The translations under genes and the position numbers were made by a program. From an uncultured Erysipelotrichaceae bacterium (GTDB taxonomy: Bacteria > Bacillota_I > Bacilli_A > Erysipelotrichales > Erysipelotrichaceae), in assembly GCA_902766005.1 (NCBI GenBank), contig CACXCB010000323.1, forward strand, positions 1-64,000: DNA of 64,000 bases. The letters are read 5' to 3'. Below the pieces are notes generated by a model, which searched no databases, was not told where the DNA came from, and saw nothing but the letters and a program-made list of their open reading frames with translations. Positions 33,839 to 42,397 of the stretch are shown here, piece after piece. Every line of letters starts with the position of its first letter. Position 1 is the stretch's first letter.

Positions 33839-35041
33839 ATGAGCGAAGTGAATAATAATGTACAGGCACAGGCAGAGACAGAAATCAAACTGACTTTGAC
33901 ACCGGATGAAGTTGAAGAAGAAAATGCAAAGCAGCTTGCAGAACTGGAGGCTAAGCAGAATGAGAAGGATACAAGAGATCCTTTGAATGAAATTCCTCTC
34001 AGCGATGCTGAAAGAAAAACAGTTGATGAATTCTCCAAGAAAATCGATATTACCGAATCCAATACGGTTTTACAGTATGGTGCTTCCGCACAAAAGAAAG
34101 TCACGGATTTTTCCAACACGGCATTACAGAATGTCAGAACAAAAGATCTCGGCGAGATCGGTGACCTGCTCGGAAACCTTGTTGTTGAACTGAAGGATTT
34201 CAACAGTGATACAGATGAGAAGAAAGGTTTCTTCTCCGGTCTGTTTGACAAGGGCAAAGACAAAGTTTCCAACTTCAAGGTCCGTTATGACAAGGCAGAG
34301 GCAAATGTCAACAAGATTGCCAACGTCCTGGAAGATCATCAGATCACATTATTGAAGGACATCGCATTATTGGATGAACTGTATGAAAGAAATGCCACAA
34401 ACACAAAAGAACTGGCAATGTATATTCTTGCAGGAAGAAAAAAATTGCAGGATGTTCGTGCAAATGAATTGCCTGCATTGATTGAAAAGGCAAAGAAGTC
34501 CGGTCTGCCGGAAGATGCTCAGGCTGCAAATGACCTTGAGCAGGCATGTGTCAGATTTGAAAAGAAGCTGTATGATCTGGAACTCACAAGACAGGTTGCC
34601 ATCCAGATGGCTCCGCAGATCCGTCTTGTACAGAACAATGATACATTGATGACAGAAAAGATTCAGAGCACATTGGTTAATACAATTCCGCTCTGGAAAA
34701 ACCAGATTGTCTTGTCTCTCGGTATCAGCCATTCCAAAGAGGCTATGGAAGCACAGCGTGCTGTTACGAATATGACCAATGAGCTTCTCAAGAAGAATGC
34801 AGAGACATTGCATCAGGCTACAGTTGAGACGGCAAGAGAAAGCGAGAGAGGCATCGTTGATATCGAAACGCTCCAGCATACAAACGAACAGCTGATCTCC
34901 ACACTGGATGAAGTTCTCACAATTCAGAAAGACGGTCACGAAAAGCGTGAAGCTGCCGAGATGGAACTCAGAAGAATTGAGAACCAGCTGACAGACAAAC
35001 TGTTACAAATCAACAACGAAAGAGATATCACAAAGAGATAA
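33839..35041 (+). CDS. telA: TelA/KlaA family toxic-anion-resistance protein
   Basis: 400-residue, mostly helical cytoplasmic protein of the TelA family. The conserved core is FFSGLFDKGKDKVSNFKVRYDKAE, then LYERNATNTKELAMYILAG and a C-terminal RQVAIQMAPQIRLVQNND with NTIPLWKNQIVLSLG. Members were named for tellurite resistance, and in Bacillota are linked to envelope stress and resistance to cell-envelope antimicrobials; the biochemical role is unresolved. AGAAGGAGTAG precedes the ATG. It follows a lysozyme gene, fitting an envelope theme. Confidence 0.9.
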   Translation: MSEVNNNVQAQAETEIKLTLTPDEVEEENAKQLAELEAKQNEKDTRDPLNEIPLSDAERKTVDEFSKKIDITESNTVLQYGASAQKKVTDFSNTALQNVRTKDLGEIGDLLGNLVVELKDFNSDTDEKKGFFSGLFDKGKDKVSNFKVRYDKAEANVNKIANVLEDHQITLLKDIALLDELYERNATNTKELAMYILAGRKKLQDVRANELPALIEKAKKSGLPEDAQAANDLEQACVRFEKKLYDLELTRQVAIQMAPQIRLVQNNDTLMTEKIQSTLVNTIPLWKNQIVLSLGISHSKEAMEAQRAVTNMTNELLKKNAETLHQATVETARESERGIVDIETLQHTNEQLISTLDEVLTIQKDGHEKREAAEMELRRIENQLTDKLLQINNERDITKR

Positions 35042-35044
35042 AAA

Positions 35045-35075
35045 ACAAATCCTCAGTACAAACTGGGGATTTTCT
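35045..35075 (+). terminator. Terminator of telA
   Basis: AAATCCTCAGT and ACTGGGGATTT form an 11-bp stem (one T-G) with loop ACAA, followed by TTCTTT. Confidence 0.7.
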
Positions 35076-36164
35076 TTAAGGATACAGAATCAGGGGAACA
35101 TATCTTTCTTCTTCCACAAGGCCTGCATGATTGCCCTTTATCTGATATCCTTTTTTGTAATCCAGCTGTAAAGGGGTTTTGGCGATTGCAACAAAATCTC
35201 CTAAAAAATCTTCGATTCGCTTATGCGGAATACCCTCACCGAGAATCCCGGAAGAAAGCATTTCTTCTTTTGTCAGCAGAAGAAATTGATCTGCAAATTT
35301 TTTGATAAAAGCCTCTTTGAATTCTTTTTTCCTGCCTTCTTTAATGAAGAAGGCGGTAGTCCTCGGCTCAAGGGAAGGAGCTTTCCTTAAGCATGAACAC
35401 AGCTCTTCATCAGATGCAAGATCATAGTGCTGAATGTTGATCTGGCTGTGATCTGCAATCACCATCAAGGAAACATCTTCCGCAAGCGTCTGCACAAAAG
35501 CTTCCAGTTTGTCATTGTACTCCTGCAGCTGCTTTTTGATAATTATGGATTCTGTTCCGTTCTCATGCAGAAGATCATCAAAAGCGTCCCAATAGGCATA
35601 TAGGAAACGGTTGGTTTGGGATAATTGCCGGATATTTTCAAGAAGATCATCAAATGTATCGGAAGGATTATGTTGACTCCAAAAAGGCCATATGGAATCA
35701 GCCGGTATGCCTTTCTCATTTAATGCATCATAGATTTTCTCTGCAGGCAATTTTGTTTCTGACCATCCGGGTACATAGAAAATATCCTTGTACTGGGATT
35801 TGTTTAAGAAAAGAATCACCTGATCATCCACTTCGTCAAAATACTGGTTCCATCCGATCCAGCCATTTTCTAAAGGGCTTTTTCCGCTTAAAAAAGAGGT
35901 GGTAGCGGCTGTTGTGGTCGGAGGAAAGACAGTTGAAACAGATTTTCTCATATGTTTTCTGAGGAAGGCGTCTTTAGGAAGATGTTTCTCCAGTATGCTT
36001 GTTCCCATTGCGTCAATTAACAGGGCAACAATGCAGGAAGGTTTGTTCTTTAACCATGCATCAACGTCCTGATCCGTGCCATGTCCCCGGTCTATGCCGA
36101 AATAGTGAAACAATGATCCGCTGACCTGCAGAAGGGAATGGTGATAATTCCATAACTTTGCCAT
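35076..36164 (-). CDS. Alkaline-phosphatase-superfamily phosphodiesterase
   Basis: 362 residues of the type I phosphodiesterase/nucleotide pyrophosphatase fold. ALLIDAMGTSIL carries the first metal Asp; the nucleophile is expected at FPPTTTAATTSFLSG; LMVIADHSQINIQH supplies Asp and His, and IKGNHAGL the last His. No signal peptide, so probably cytoplasmic; the substrate is unknown. AAAGGAGCTTTTT precedes the ATG. It is divergent from the tocopherol-cyclase-like gene. Confidence 0.82.
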   Translation of the reverse strand: MAKLWNYHHSLLQVSGSLFHYFGIDRGHGTDQDVDAWLKNKPSCIVALLIDAMGTSILEKHLPKDAFLRKHMRKSVSTVFPPTTTAATTSFLSGKSPLENGWIGWNQYFDEVDDQVILFLNKSQYKDIFYVPGWSETKLPAEKIYDALNEKGIPADSIWPFWSQHNPSDTFDDLLENIRQLSQTNRFLYAYWDAFDDLLHENGTESIIIKKQLQEYNDKLEAFVQTLAEDVSLMVIADHSQINIQHYDLASDEELCSCLRKAPSLEPRTTAFFIKEGRKKEFKEAFIKKFADQFLLLTKEEMLSSGILGEGIPHKRIEDFLGDFVAIAKTPLQLDYKKGYQIKGNHAGLVEEERYVPLILYP

Positions 36165-36247
36165 AAAAAGCTCCTTTGATTCAGCTTAACCTCTTGTGAG
36201 TGGATTTGCAAGAAACAAAAGCGTAAAATAGAAAACCGGGGGATGAG

Positions 36248-37384
36248 ATGATGTTCAATACACATGATATACAAAGAGATTCCTGCATGCTGAAAGGGCT
36301 GCTTCGCAAGCAGGGCTATGACTGGTGGTGGCATTCCTTTACAGGTTATGAGGAAAATACACACGAAGAAAGAAGCTTCTTTGTTGAATACTTCTTATGC
36401 AATCCGGATCTTGCGGAAGAGAAACCGGTATTGGGACAGCTGGAAGAAAACAGAGAAAAAGGGAAAAAACCATCCTACCTGATGGTTAAGGCAGGCAGCT
36501 GGGGAAAAGATCATGCACAGCTTCACCGATTTTATTCCTGGAAGGAAATTGAAGTCAGTGAAAGTTTTCCATATGTCATTCTTGGGCAAGATTGCTATGC
36601 ATCGGAAACGGAGCTCAGGGGCAATATTTCAATCAGCGAAGTGGAAGCGCGGAATCATCCCGAATGGATGTGTGATGCCGGTGAGATGTCATGGCGTCTT
36701 TCACTGGACAAGCAGATTGCATTCAATGTCGGTTACGGTGCATCCAAACCTTTGCAGGATGCAGAAGCATTTGCGATGTACTGGCATGCAGAAGGCATGA
36801 AGACCGCATATCTCGGTGATGTCATCTATAACGGGAAAAGATATCTAGTCACACCGGAAAAATGCTATGGGTACGCAGACAAGAACTGGGGAAGGGATTT
36901 TACCAGCCCGTGGTTGTGGCTGTCTTCCAATGACCTTGTCAGCCGAAAGACAGGAGAAAGACTGTCTAACAGTGTATTTGACATCGGTGGAGGAAGACCG
37001 AAAATCTACATGGTTCCTTTGGACAGAAGGCTGTTAGGTGCTTTCTATTATGAAGGGAAGGAATACGATTTCAATTTTTCCAAACTGCATCTTGGCGTGA
37101 AGACAATGTTTTCGTTTACGGAAGATGAGGAAACCTGTTATTGGAAAGTTGTACAGACCAATCATCATGCCAGGATGGAAACGGATATTACCTGTAAGAA
37201 AAAAGACATGCTGCTGGTGAATTATGAATCTCCGGATGGAAAGAAGAGGCATAACCGTTTATGGAACGGAGGCAATGGGACGGGTGTCATCCGCCTGTAC
37301 GACAAAGGGAAGAACGGCTATGAGCTGGTGGATGAGATAGAAGCGAATCATATCGGCTGTGAATACGGCGAATATGATGAATAA
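36248..37384 (+). CDS. Tocopherol-cyclase-like protein
   Basis: 378 residues matching the tocopherol cyclase/carotenoid hydratase-like lipocalin family: DWWWHSFTGYEENT at the N-terminus, SLDKQIAFNVGYGASKPLQD, then KCYGYADKNWGRDFTSPWLWL, and a C-terminal half of beta strands. Bacterial members in anaerobes do not make tocopherol; their substrate is unknown, probably a hydrophobic molecule. No signal peptide. GGGGGATGAG precedes the ATG. Single gene with a terminator. Confidence 0.8.
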   Translation: MMFNTHDIQRDSCMLKGLLRKQGYDWWWHSFTGYEENTHEERSFFVEYFLCNPDLAEEKPVLGQLEENREKGKKPSYLMVKAGSWGKDHAQLHRFYSWKEIEVSESFPYVILGQDCYASETELRGNISISEVEARNHPEWMCDAGEMSWRLSLDKQIAFNVGYGASKPLQDAEAFAMYWHAEGMKTAYLGDVIYNGKRYLVTPEKCYGYADKNWGRDFTSPWLWLSSNDLVSRKTGERLSNSVFDIGGGRPKIYMVPLDRRLLGAFYYEGKEYDFNFSKLHLGVKTMFSFTEDEETCYWKVVQTNHHARMETDITCKKKDMLLVNYESPDGKKRHNRLWNGGNGTGVIRLYDKGKNGYELVDEIEANHIGCEYGEYDE

Positions 37385-37396
37385 GTTTTATCACAT

Positions 37397-37426
37397 AAAA
37401 GGATCAAGTGCTAAATGATCCTTTTT
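37397..37426 (+). terminator. Terminator of the tocopherol-cyclase-like gene
   Basis: AAAAGGATCA and TGATCCTTTT arms (10 bp) followed by further T. Confidence 0.8.
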
Positions 37427-37475
37427 ATACACTCCTATTTAGATGCGAAAATACAGGGAAATAATTAAAAAATTT

Positions 37476-37517
37476 TTAGCACTCAAGTATTGACAGTGCT
37501 AAAAATCTGATTATACT
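37476..37517 (+). promoter_or_regulatory. CIRCE operator and promoter of the Hsp20 genes
   Basis: TTAGCACTC-N9-CAGTGCTAA (37476-37502) matches the HrcA-binding CIRCE element at 17 of 18 arm positions. A consensus -35 TTGACA (37490-37495) lies within it and a -10 TATACT (37512-37517) follows after 16 nt, so bound HrcA would block polymerase. This predicts heat-shock repression by HrcA. Confidence 0.93.
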
Positions 37518-37558
37518 AATAGGTGTGAGGTAAAAGGAAGACCTCAGGAGGTATAAAT

Positions 37559-37978
37559 ATGAGATATATGACTAACAGAAAAAACAATTACTTTGATGAC
37601 ATTTTTGATAACATGTTCACAGCGCCTGTTTTCGGTGGAGAGTCCTTAATGAAAACAGATATCCATGAAAAAGACGGCAAGTACATCCTGGATGTTGAAA
37701 TCCCGGGTTACAAAAAGGAAGATGTGCAGATCAGCCTGTACAACGGAACTTTGACAATCAATGCTACGCATAATGAAACAAATGAAGAAAAAGATGCCAA
37801 GGGAAGAGTTTTGAGACAGGAACGTTATTCCGGCAACTGCACAAGAAGCTTCTATGTCGGTGATGCAATCCGTGATACGGATATTCACGCATCGTTTGAA
37901 AACGGCATTCTGAAGATTGAATTGCCGACGGAACAGAAGAAAGAGGAAGAAGAAAAGAAATTCATTGATATTCTTTGA
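37559..37978 (+). CDS. Hsp20/alpha-crystallin small heat-shock protein (first copy)
   Basis: 139 residues. The alpha-crystallin domain spans about 30-125 (KTDIHEKDGKYILDVEIPGYKKEDVQISL, shown in two parts here: KTDIHEKDGKYIL and DVEIPGYKKEDV), with GNCTRSFYVGD and FENGILKIELP near the end. It is an ATP-independent holdase for unfolded proteins. CTCAGGAGGTATAAAT precedes the ATG; a CIRCE element controls transcription. The second copy follows after 24 nt. Confidence 0.94.
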   Translation: MRYMTNRKNNYFDDIFDNMFTAPVFGGESLMKTDIHEKDGKYILDVEIPGYKKEDVQISLYNGTLTINATHNETNEEKDAKGRVLRQERYSGNCTRSFYVGDAIRDTDIHASFENGILKIELPTEQKKEEEEKKFIDIL

Positions 37979-38002
37979 TGAAAAGAAGAGGAGGTATTGA
38001 TC

Positions 38003-38419
38003 ATGAGATTTATGCCAATGATGAGAAACGATGATTTTGATCTGTTTGATGATGTCTTCAACAGACCGTTCTACAAACAGGAACCATTGATGAAAACGGA
38101 TGTTGAGGAAAAAGACGGAAATTACATTCTCAAGATGGATCTGCCCGGTTACGATAAGGAAGATATTAAGATCAGCCTGTATAACGGCAACCTCTCCATC
38201 CAGGCTCAAAGCCATCGCGAAAAGGAAGAAAAAGATGCTCATGGAAGAGTCATCCGCAAAGAGCGTTTCAACGGCAACTGCTCCAGAAGCTTTTACGTAG
38301 GGGAAGGTGTCAGGGAAACAGACATCCGTGCAGGATTTGAAAACGGTGTATTAACCATTTCTGTTCCTGCAGAAGCACCGAAACAGATTGAAGAAAAGAA
38401 ATTCATACAGATTCAGTAA
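38003..38419 (+). CDS. Hsp20/alpha-crystallin small heat-shock protein (second copy)
   Basis: 138 residues, a tandem paralogue of the first copy: MKTDVEEKDGNYILKMDLPG, YDKEDIKISLYNGNLSI and GNCSRSFYVGEGVRETDI align throughout. The start is the ATG at 38003 with GAGGAGGTATTGATC; an in-frame TTG at 37997 is rejected. The two proteins may form mixed oligomers. Transcribed from the CIRCE promoter; ends at a strong terminator. Confidence 0.93.
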   Translation: MRFMPMMRNDDFDLFDDVFNRPFYKQEPLMKTDVEEKDGNYILKMDLPGYDKEDIKISLYNGNLSIQAQSHREKEEKDAHGRVIRKERFNGNCSRSFYVGEGVRETDIRAGFENGVLTISVPAEAPKQIEEKKFIQIQ

Positions 38420-38443
38420 AAAAAGAGCTTTGGCTCTTTTTTT
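38418..38443. terminator. Bidirectional terminator between Hsp20 and DUF4097 genes
   Basis: AAAAAAAGAGC and GCTCTTTTTTT around TTTG; A and T tracts allow use from both sides of these convergent genes. Confidence 0.85.
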
Positions 38444-39617
38444 ATCGTATGGTAATATCTCCCGAGACAGACAGGAGCGTTATTTCGCCGCTTCCCTCAC
38501 CGACCGTGATATTTCTTTTGTTCAGCTTGTCGGCAGGAAGATGAGCTTTGTTTGCAAGGCTGCCGGATACTGTAGACAGGGTAGCTGTATAATTCTTGTC
38601 TTTGGATTTGATATCGATGTCTCCGGATTTGGTTTCTGCCTTCAGATAGATCAAAGCAGAGGCGCATTTGATGTCGATATCTCCCGAGATGCTTTTGGCG
38701 ATGATTTCAGATGCGGTTGTATCAATATCAAGATCTCCGGAAGTGATTTTTGCGGTGATGTGGTTTCCTTCATGGCGGCTGATGTCAATATCACCGGATA
38801 AGGAGTCTGCCTGTATGTCGCCATGACAACGCTCAGCTTCAATATCTCCGGATTTTGTAGAAAGGGCAATATTTGAGGCGTTGACATGCTTGACCGTGAT
38901 ATCTCCCGAAGAAGCTTTCAGCGTCATCGTGTCACATTGAATTTCTTCAGCTTTGATGTCTCCGGAGAAAGTGCGGATATCAAATTCCGTACAGGCAAGA
39001 TCCTTGAAAGTACAATCACCTGAGGCCGATTGTATTTCGATGGATTGCACGGAATCCGGAACAGTCAGAAGCAACTTTGCACTGCCGTTATGGATGAGAA
39101 ATTCCGTGGTATTTCCTTCCTGGATTTCAAGCTCTGCCTGCTTTGAGGAAAAAAGGCTGAAAACAGGCTGGAATTGATAAGTGAGCTGTGTGCCGTAACG
39201 CATTAGAATATCGCAATTGGATGTGCCGGCATAGATGGCGATCCTAGCCGGTTTGGCGAGGGTGCCGGAATCCGAAGACAGGCGATCTTCCTTGTTCTCT
39301 GAAATGTTTGTTACGGCAGAATTGATCCCGTCAATGACAACATTTGAAACCGACTGTAAAGCATCTATAAATGTACCGGATAATTCTTCCAGATTTTGCC
39401 GTAAAGGATCTTTACCCGGAAGGTCATGCATCATGCGAATGTTCTCGAGGACATCTTCAACAGTGCCGAGTTCATTCATAATTTCTTCTTCACTTTTTCC
39501 CTGTTCCATGCCGTCCATGAAATGATCTTCGAAATCTGACAGAATTTCATTCTGGAATTCGGCAGGGTAATCGCCCAGCGACATGCGCAATTGTGTCAAG
39601 TATTCTTCTTTTGTCAT
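38442..39617 (-). CDS. DUF1700/DUF4097 protein with SGDI repeat ladder
   Basis: 391 residues. The N-terminal 70 residues are a DUF1700-type helical module (TKEEYLTQLRMSLGDYPAEF, then MNELGTVEDVLENIR). From about 165 a DUF4097 beta-solenoid contains about ten SGDI/SGDL/SGEI motifs spaced 15-25 residues, as a stacked beta-helix. No signal peptide or membrane span is clear. Paired with PadR regulators in many Bacillota. The ATG overlaps the PadR stop as ATGA and has GGAGAAATTATT. The start at 39653 is rejected because it lies inside padR. Confidence 0.86.
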   Translation of the reverse strand: MTKEEYLTQLRMSLGDYPAEFQNEILSDFEDHFMDGMEQGKSEEEIMNELGTVEDVLENIRMMHDLPGKDPLRQNLEELSGTFIDALQSVSNVVIDGINSAVTNISENKEDRLSSDSGTLAKPARIAIYAGTSNCDILMRYGTQLTYQFQPVFSLFSSKQAELEIQEGNTTEFLIHNGSAKLLLTVPDSVQSIEIQSASGDCTFKDLACTEFDIRTFSGDIKAEEIQCDTMTLKASSGDITVKHVNASNIALSTKSGDIEAERCHGDIQADSLSGDIDISRHEGNHITAKITSGDLDIDTTASEIIAKSISGDIDIKCASALIYLKAETKSGDIDIKSKDKNYTATLSTVSGSLANKAHLPADKLNKRNITVGEGSGEITLLSVSGDITIR

Positions 39618-39916
39618 AATAATTTCTCCACTTTCTTGATGAAGGAAAGCCATTCCTGTTTCTGGCTATCCTGATATTCTTTTCCTTTTTCGGTAATGTG
39701 ATAATACTTCCGTGCAGGTCCGCTGTCGGATTCCTGCAGATAGGTTTCCAGATATCCGTAGTCTTTCAGCCGCTTCAATACCAGATATAAAGTGCCGGCA
39801 GTAACCGCTATTTCCTGTGATATTTTTTCGGTTAATTCATAGCCGTACCGGTCTTTATCAAGCAGCTGGGAAAGCACGCACAGATCCAGAACGCCTTTTT
39901 TATACTGTGCATCCAT
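39614..39916 (-). CDS. PadR-family transcriptional regulator
   Basis: 100-residue winged-helix PadR repressor: KKGVLDLCVLSQLLDKDRYGYEL, TAGTLYLVLKRLKDYGYLE and the wing GPARKYYHITEKGKE (each seen as a separate piece). Short PadR-s subtype. The start at 39916 follows GGAGGTTGAA; the frame runs 35 codons further but through the promoter. It lies upstream of the DUF1700/DUF4097 gene with a 4-nt overlap and probably represses both. Confidence 0.9.
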   Translation of the reverse strand: MDAQYKKGVLDLCVLSQLLDKDRYGYELTEKISQEIAVTAGTLYLVLKRLKDYGYLETYLQESDSGPARKYYHITEKGKEYQDSQKQEWLSFIKKVEKLL

Positions 39917-39932
39917 TTCAACCTCCAACTGT

Positions 39933-39967
39933 ATTGTATCACATACTATATTGTAATGCAATATAGT
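39933..39967 (-). promoter_or_regulatory. Promoter and palindromic operator of the padR operon
   Basis: Minus strand -35 TTGCAT and -10 TACAAT, 17 nt apart. A perfect 9-bp inverted repeat ACTATATTG-N5-CAATATAGT (39945-39967) covers the -35. It is a good candidate PadR autorepression site. Confidence 0.7.
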
Positions 39968-39974
39968 TAGCATT

Positions 39975-40000
39975 AAAAAACAGGTATTTCCTACCTGTTT
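39975..40000 (-). terminator. Terminator of azlCD
   Basis: Minus strand AAACAGGTA and TACCTGTTT around 5 nt, followed by TTTAATG. Confidence 0.7.
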
Positions 40001-40304
40001 ATAAAACGAGTTGTAAAACAAGAACCACCAGACAGCATGCTACCGCAATCGATAACAGGGGCTTGTTATACCAGGCAAGGATAATACCGACAAGAAGTGC
40101 AGCAATACCGGTATAAAGGCTGTTAGTGGCATAGATCATTGCAGGAAATGTCATAACCGCAAGCGTGGCATAGGGGACATAGTGCAAAAAGGAACGCAGG
40201 AACCGGTTTGTGATCGGCTTGCGGATCAGTGTCAGCGGTATAACACGGATACTGTAGGAAACAAGAGCGGATACAAGTATATAGATCCAGATATTGTGCG
40301 TCAT
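39999..40304 (-). CDS. azlD: AzlD-type branched-chain amino acid exporter subunit
   Basis: 101-residue small membrane protein with about four transmembrane helices: NIWIYILVSALVSYSIRVIPL, then FLHYVPYATLAVMTFPAMIY and a hydrophobic C-terminus. It fits AzlD, the small partner of AzlC. The start at 40304 overlaps the azlC stop as ATGA, and GGAGGATGC precedes it. Confidence 0.88.
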   Translation of the reverse strand: MTHNIWIYILVSALVSYSIRVIPLTLIRKPITNRFLRSFLHYVPYATLAVMTFPAMIYATNSLYTGIAALLVGIILAWYNKPLLSIAVACCLVVLVLQLVL

Positions 40305-40999
40305 GATGCATCCTCCTGTACCGGATGTAAAACAGAAGCAACAGCTGAAAGGACAACCGTAAGAATGATAATGCGCGTGCCTTCCGGAATGTATGGAAGA
40401 AAACGGAATGCGAGCCAGCTTGAGACGAATCCTGCAATGACGACAGAACGGATGGAAAGATCCTTTCTGCATGGCGGAATGATAATGGCAAGAAACATGC
40501 CGTAAAGGGCAACGCTCAATGCATTGACAAGAATCGGCGGCAGAATATTGCCGGCAATGATGCCGACGCTTGTGCCGATGGACCATCCGGGAATGGATAC
40601 TGCCATTGCCCCGTAATAATAAAACGGATCAAAAGGATTCTGCCGTATGCCCAGCGCAAATAATTCATCCGTTATTGCCATACCGTTAAAATAGCGGTGT
40701 ATGACAGGAATATCTTCAGTATACTTCTGGCTGAAAGCACAACTCATCAGAAGATATCTTGCATTGGCGACAAATGTCATCAAGGCCATCTGCAGATACG
40801 ATCCGTTAGAGGCAATCACCCGCAAGCCCGCATATTCACCGGCAGAAGCCAGATTCAGCATGCTCATGAAAAAACCCTGTATCGGATTTATTCCGGCATT
40901 TTTCATGGCGATACCCAAAGAAAAAGAAACAGCCGCATAACCCAGACATACTGGCATGCATTCTTCCATGCCTTTTTTCAATGCATCCATTCGATTCAT
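40301..40999 (-). CDS. azlC: AzlC-type branched-chain amino acid exporter
   Basis: 232 residues of the AzlC family: LPVCLGYAAVSFSLGIAM-like N-terminus (CMPVCLGYAAVSFSLG), ANARYLLMSCAFSQK and FNGMAITDELFALG, about six transmembrane helices. AzlCD exports branched-chain amino acids or analogues. No Shine-Dalgarno sequence is evident; TG-G-TATCCT lies 7 nt before the ATG, a possible leaderless start with a poor hexamer. Confidence 0.88.
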   Translation of the reverse strand: MNRMDALKKGMEECMPVCLGYAAVSFSLGIAMKNAGINPIQGFFMSMLNLASAGEYAGLRVIASNGSYLQMALMTFVANARYLLMSCAFSQKYTEDIPVIHRYFNGMAITDELFALGIRQNPFDPFYYYGAMAVSIPGWSIGTSVGIIAGNILPPILVNALSVALYGMFLAIIIPPCRKDLSIRSVVIAGFVSSWLAFRFLPYIPEGTRIIILTVVLSAVASVLHPVQEDAS

Positions 41000-41161
41000 G
41001 AGTTATAGGATACCACCGAAAAAGAAATTAGGAAATGAAAATATGTTTATGGTTTGTTTCTTTTTTGCATGGAAAATAGCGTGTATAATAATATAAACAG
41101 TCACATGCAGGCGATACGCCTGTACAACATCAATCATTATATTTATGAAAGAGGTACGCAT

Positions 41162-42397
41162 ATGGCAGATATTATCGAACGCAACCGGCTTCAGGACAAA
41201 ATGTTAAAGGAACGCCTGGAAACCGTCATCCCGAAAATCATGAAGGAAACAGGAACAGAATTCTGGATCATCGCCTCAAGGGAATACAATGAGGATCCTG
41301 TTTTTTCCTGCATCACGCCAACTGCCTATCCTACCGCCAGGAGGATTTCGATATTTGTGTTTGCACAAAAGAACGGCTTCACCGACTGCATCAGCCTCTG
41401 CATGCCGGATGAGAGCCTGAAGAAGTATTACCGCATGGAATATGACCGCACAAAAGAAAGCCAGATGGAAGCTTTGGAAAGGGTCATCCGCCAATATGAG
41501 CCTACAAAGATCTCCGTGGATATCTCAGAAAACTATGCCTGCTGTGACGGACTTTCCGTAGGCCTTTACAGGAAGTTCATGAAAGAGCTGCCGGAAGATA
41601 TCACAAAGCGTTTTGTGAGTGCCGAAGATGCGGTCATTCGTTTGATTGAGACAAGAACCGGGACGGAAATCAAATACTATCCTGAGATCTGCAATATTGC
41701 AGCGGATATCATTGCGGAGGCATTCAGCGAAAAAGTGATCCAGCCGGGCATTACCACCTGTAATGATGTCGTGAATTTCATGAAGCGAAAGGTCAATAAA
41801 GCCGGCTTGACTACCTGGTTTGATCCCACGATCGATCTGCAGAACGAAAAGGGCATGGCGGAGGGAGAAACCGTCATTCAAAAGGGAGATCTTGTGCATT
41901 GTGATTTCGGCATTGTATGCATGGGACTGCATACGGATATGCAAAAGCTCTGTTATATACTGAAGGATAACGAGAAGGAAGCGCCGTATGAACTGCAAAG
42001 GGCATTGAAGAGAAACAACGCATTCCAGGATATTGTCCGCAGCTGCATGAAGGAAGGTAAAAGCGGTAATGAAGTTTTCTTTGCTGCCGTACAGGAAGGC
42101 AAAAAAGAAGGGTTAAGACCTGTACTGTATACGCATCCGTTAGGTTTGTTCGGCCATTCGTGCGGACCGACAATCGGCTTGTGGACCAACCAGAATGCGA
42201 TATATCCGGCCGGAGAAAACAAGATACACAATTGCACCGCATACGCATTGGAACTGAGCGTTATTGAATATCTGGAAATGTATCAAAGGGATACATACAT
42301 CTTTACCGAAGAATCTGTTCTGTTTGAAAACAATTATGTCCGCTTCCTGAATGAAGGAAGGGAAAAGCTGTATACAGTGGGAGGAAATCGTGAATAG
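41162..42397 (+). CDS. M24-family Xaa-Pro aminopeptidase-like peptidase
   Basis: 411-residue pita-bread metallopeptidase. The C-terminal M24 domain shows the metal ligands in turn: HCDFG, LHTDMQ, LFGHSCGPTIG, ALELSV and FTEESV. The N-terminal 160 residues form a creatinase-like domain (FWIIASREYNEDPVF). Cytoplasmic; it could release residues N-terminal to proline, but specificity is not proved. The start at 41162 follows GAAAGAGGTACGCAT; the frame is open 36 codons upstream through the promoter. The lactonase gene overlaps the stop by 8 nt. Confidence 0.85.
   Translation: MADIIERNRLQDKMLKERLETVIPKIMKETGTEFWIIASREYNEDPVFSCITPTAYPTARRISIFVFAQKNGFTDCISLCMPDESLKKYYRMEYDRTKESQMEALERVIRQYEPTKISVDISENYACCDGLSVGLYRKFMKELPEDITKRFVSAEDAVIRLIETRTGTEIKYYPEICNIAADIIAEAFSEKVIQPGITTCNDVVNFMKRKVNKAGLTTWFDPTIDLQNEKGMAEGETVIQKGDLVHCDFGIVCMGLHTDMQKLCYILKDNEKEAPYELQRALKRNNAFQDIVRSCMKEGKSGNEVFFAAVQEGKKEGLRPVLYTHPLGLFGHSCGPTIGLWTNQNAIYPAGENKIHNCTAYALELSVIEYLEMYQRDTYIFTEESVLFENNYVRFLNEGREKLYTVGGNRE

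Noticed and set aside
37646-38242. 198-codon minus-strand frame across both Hsp20 genes
   Set aside because: Antisense of two clear alpha-crystallin genes under a CIRCE promoter.
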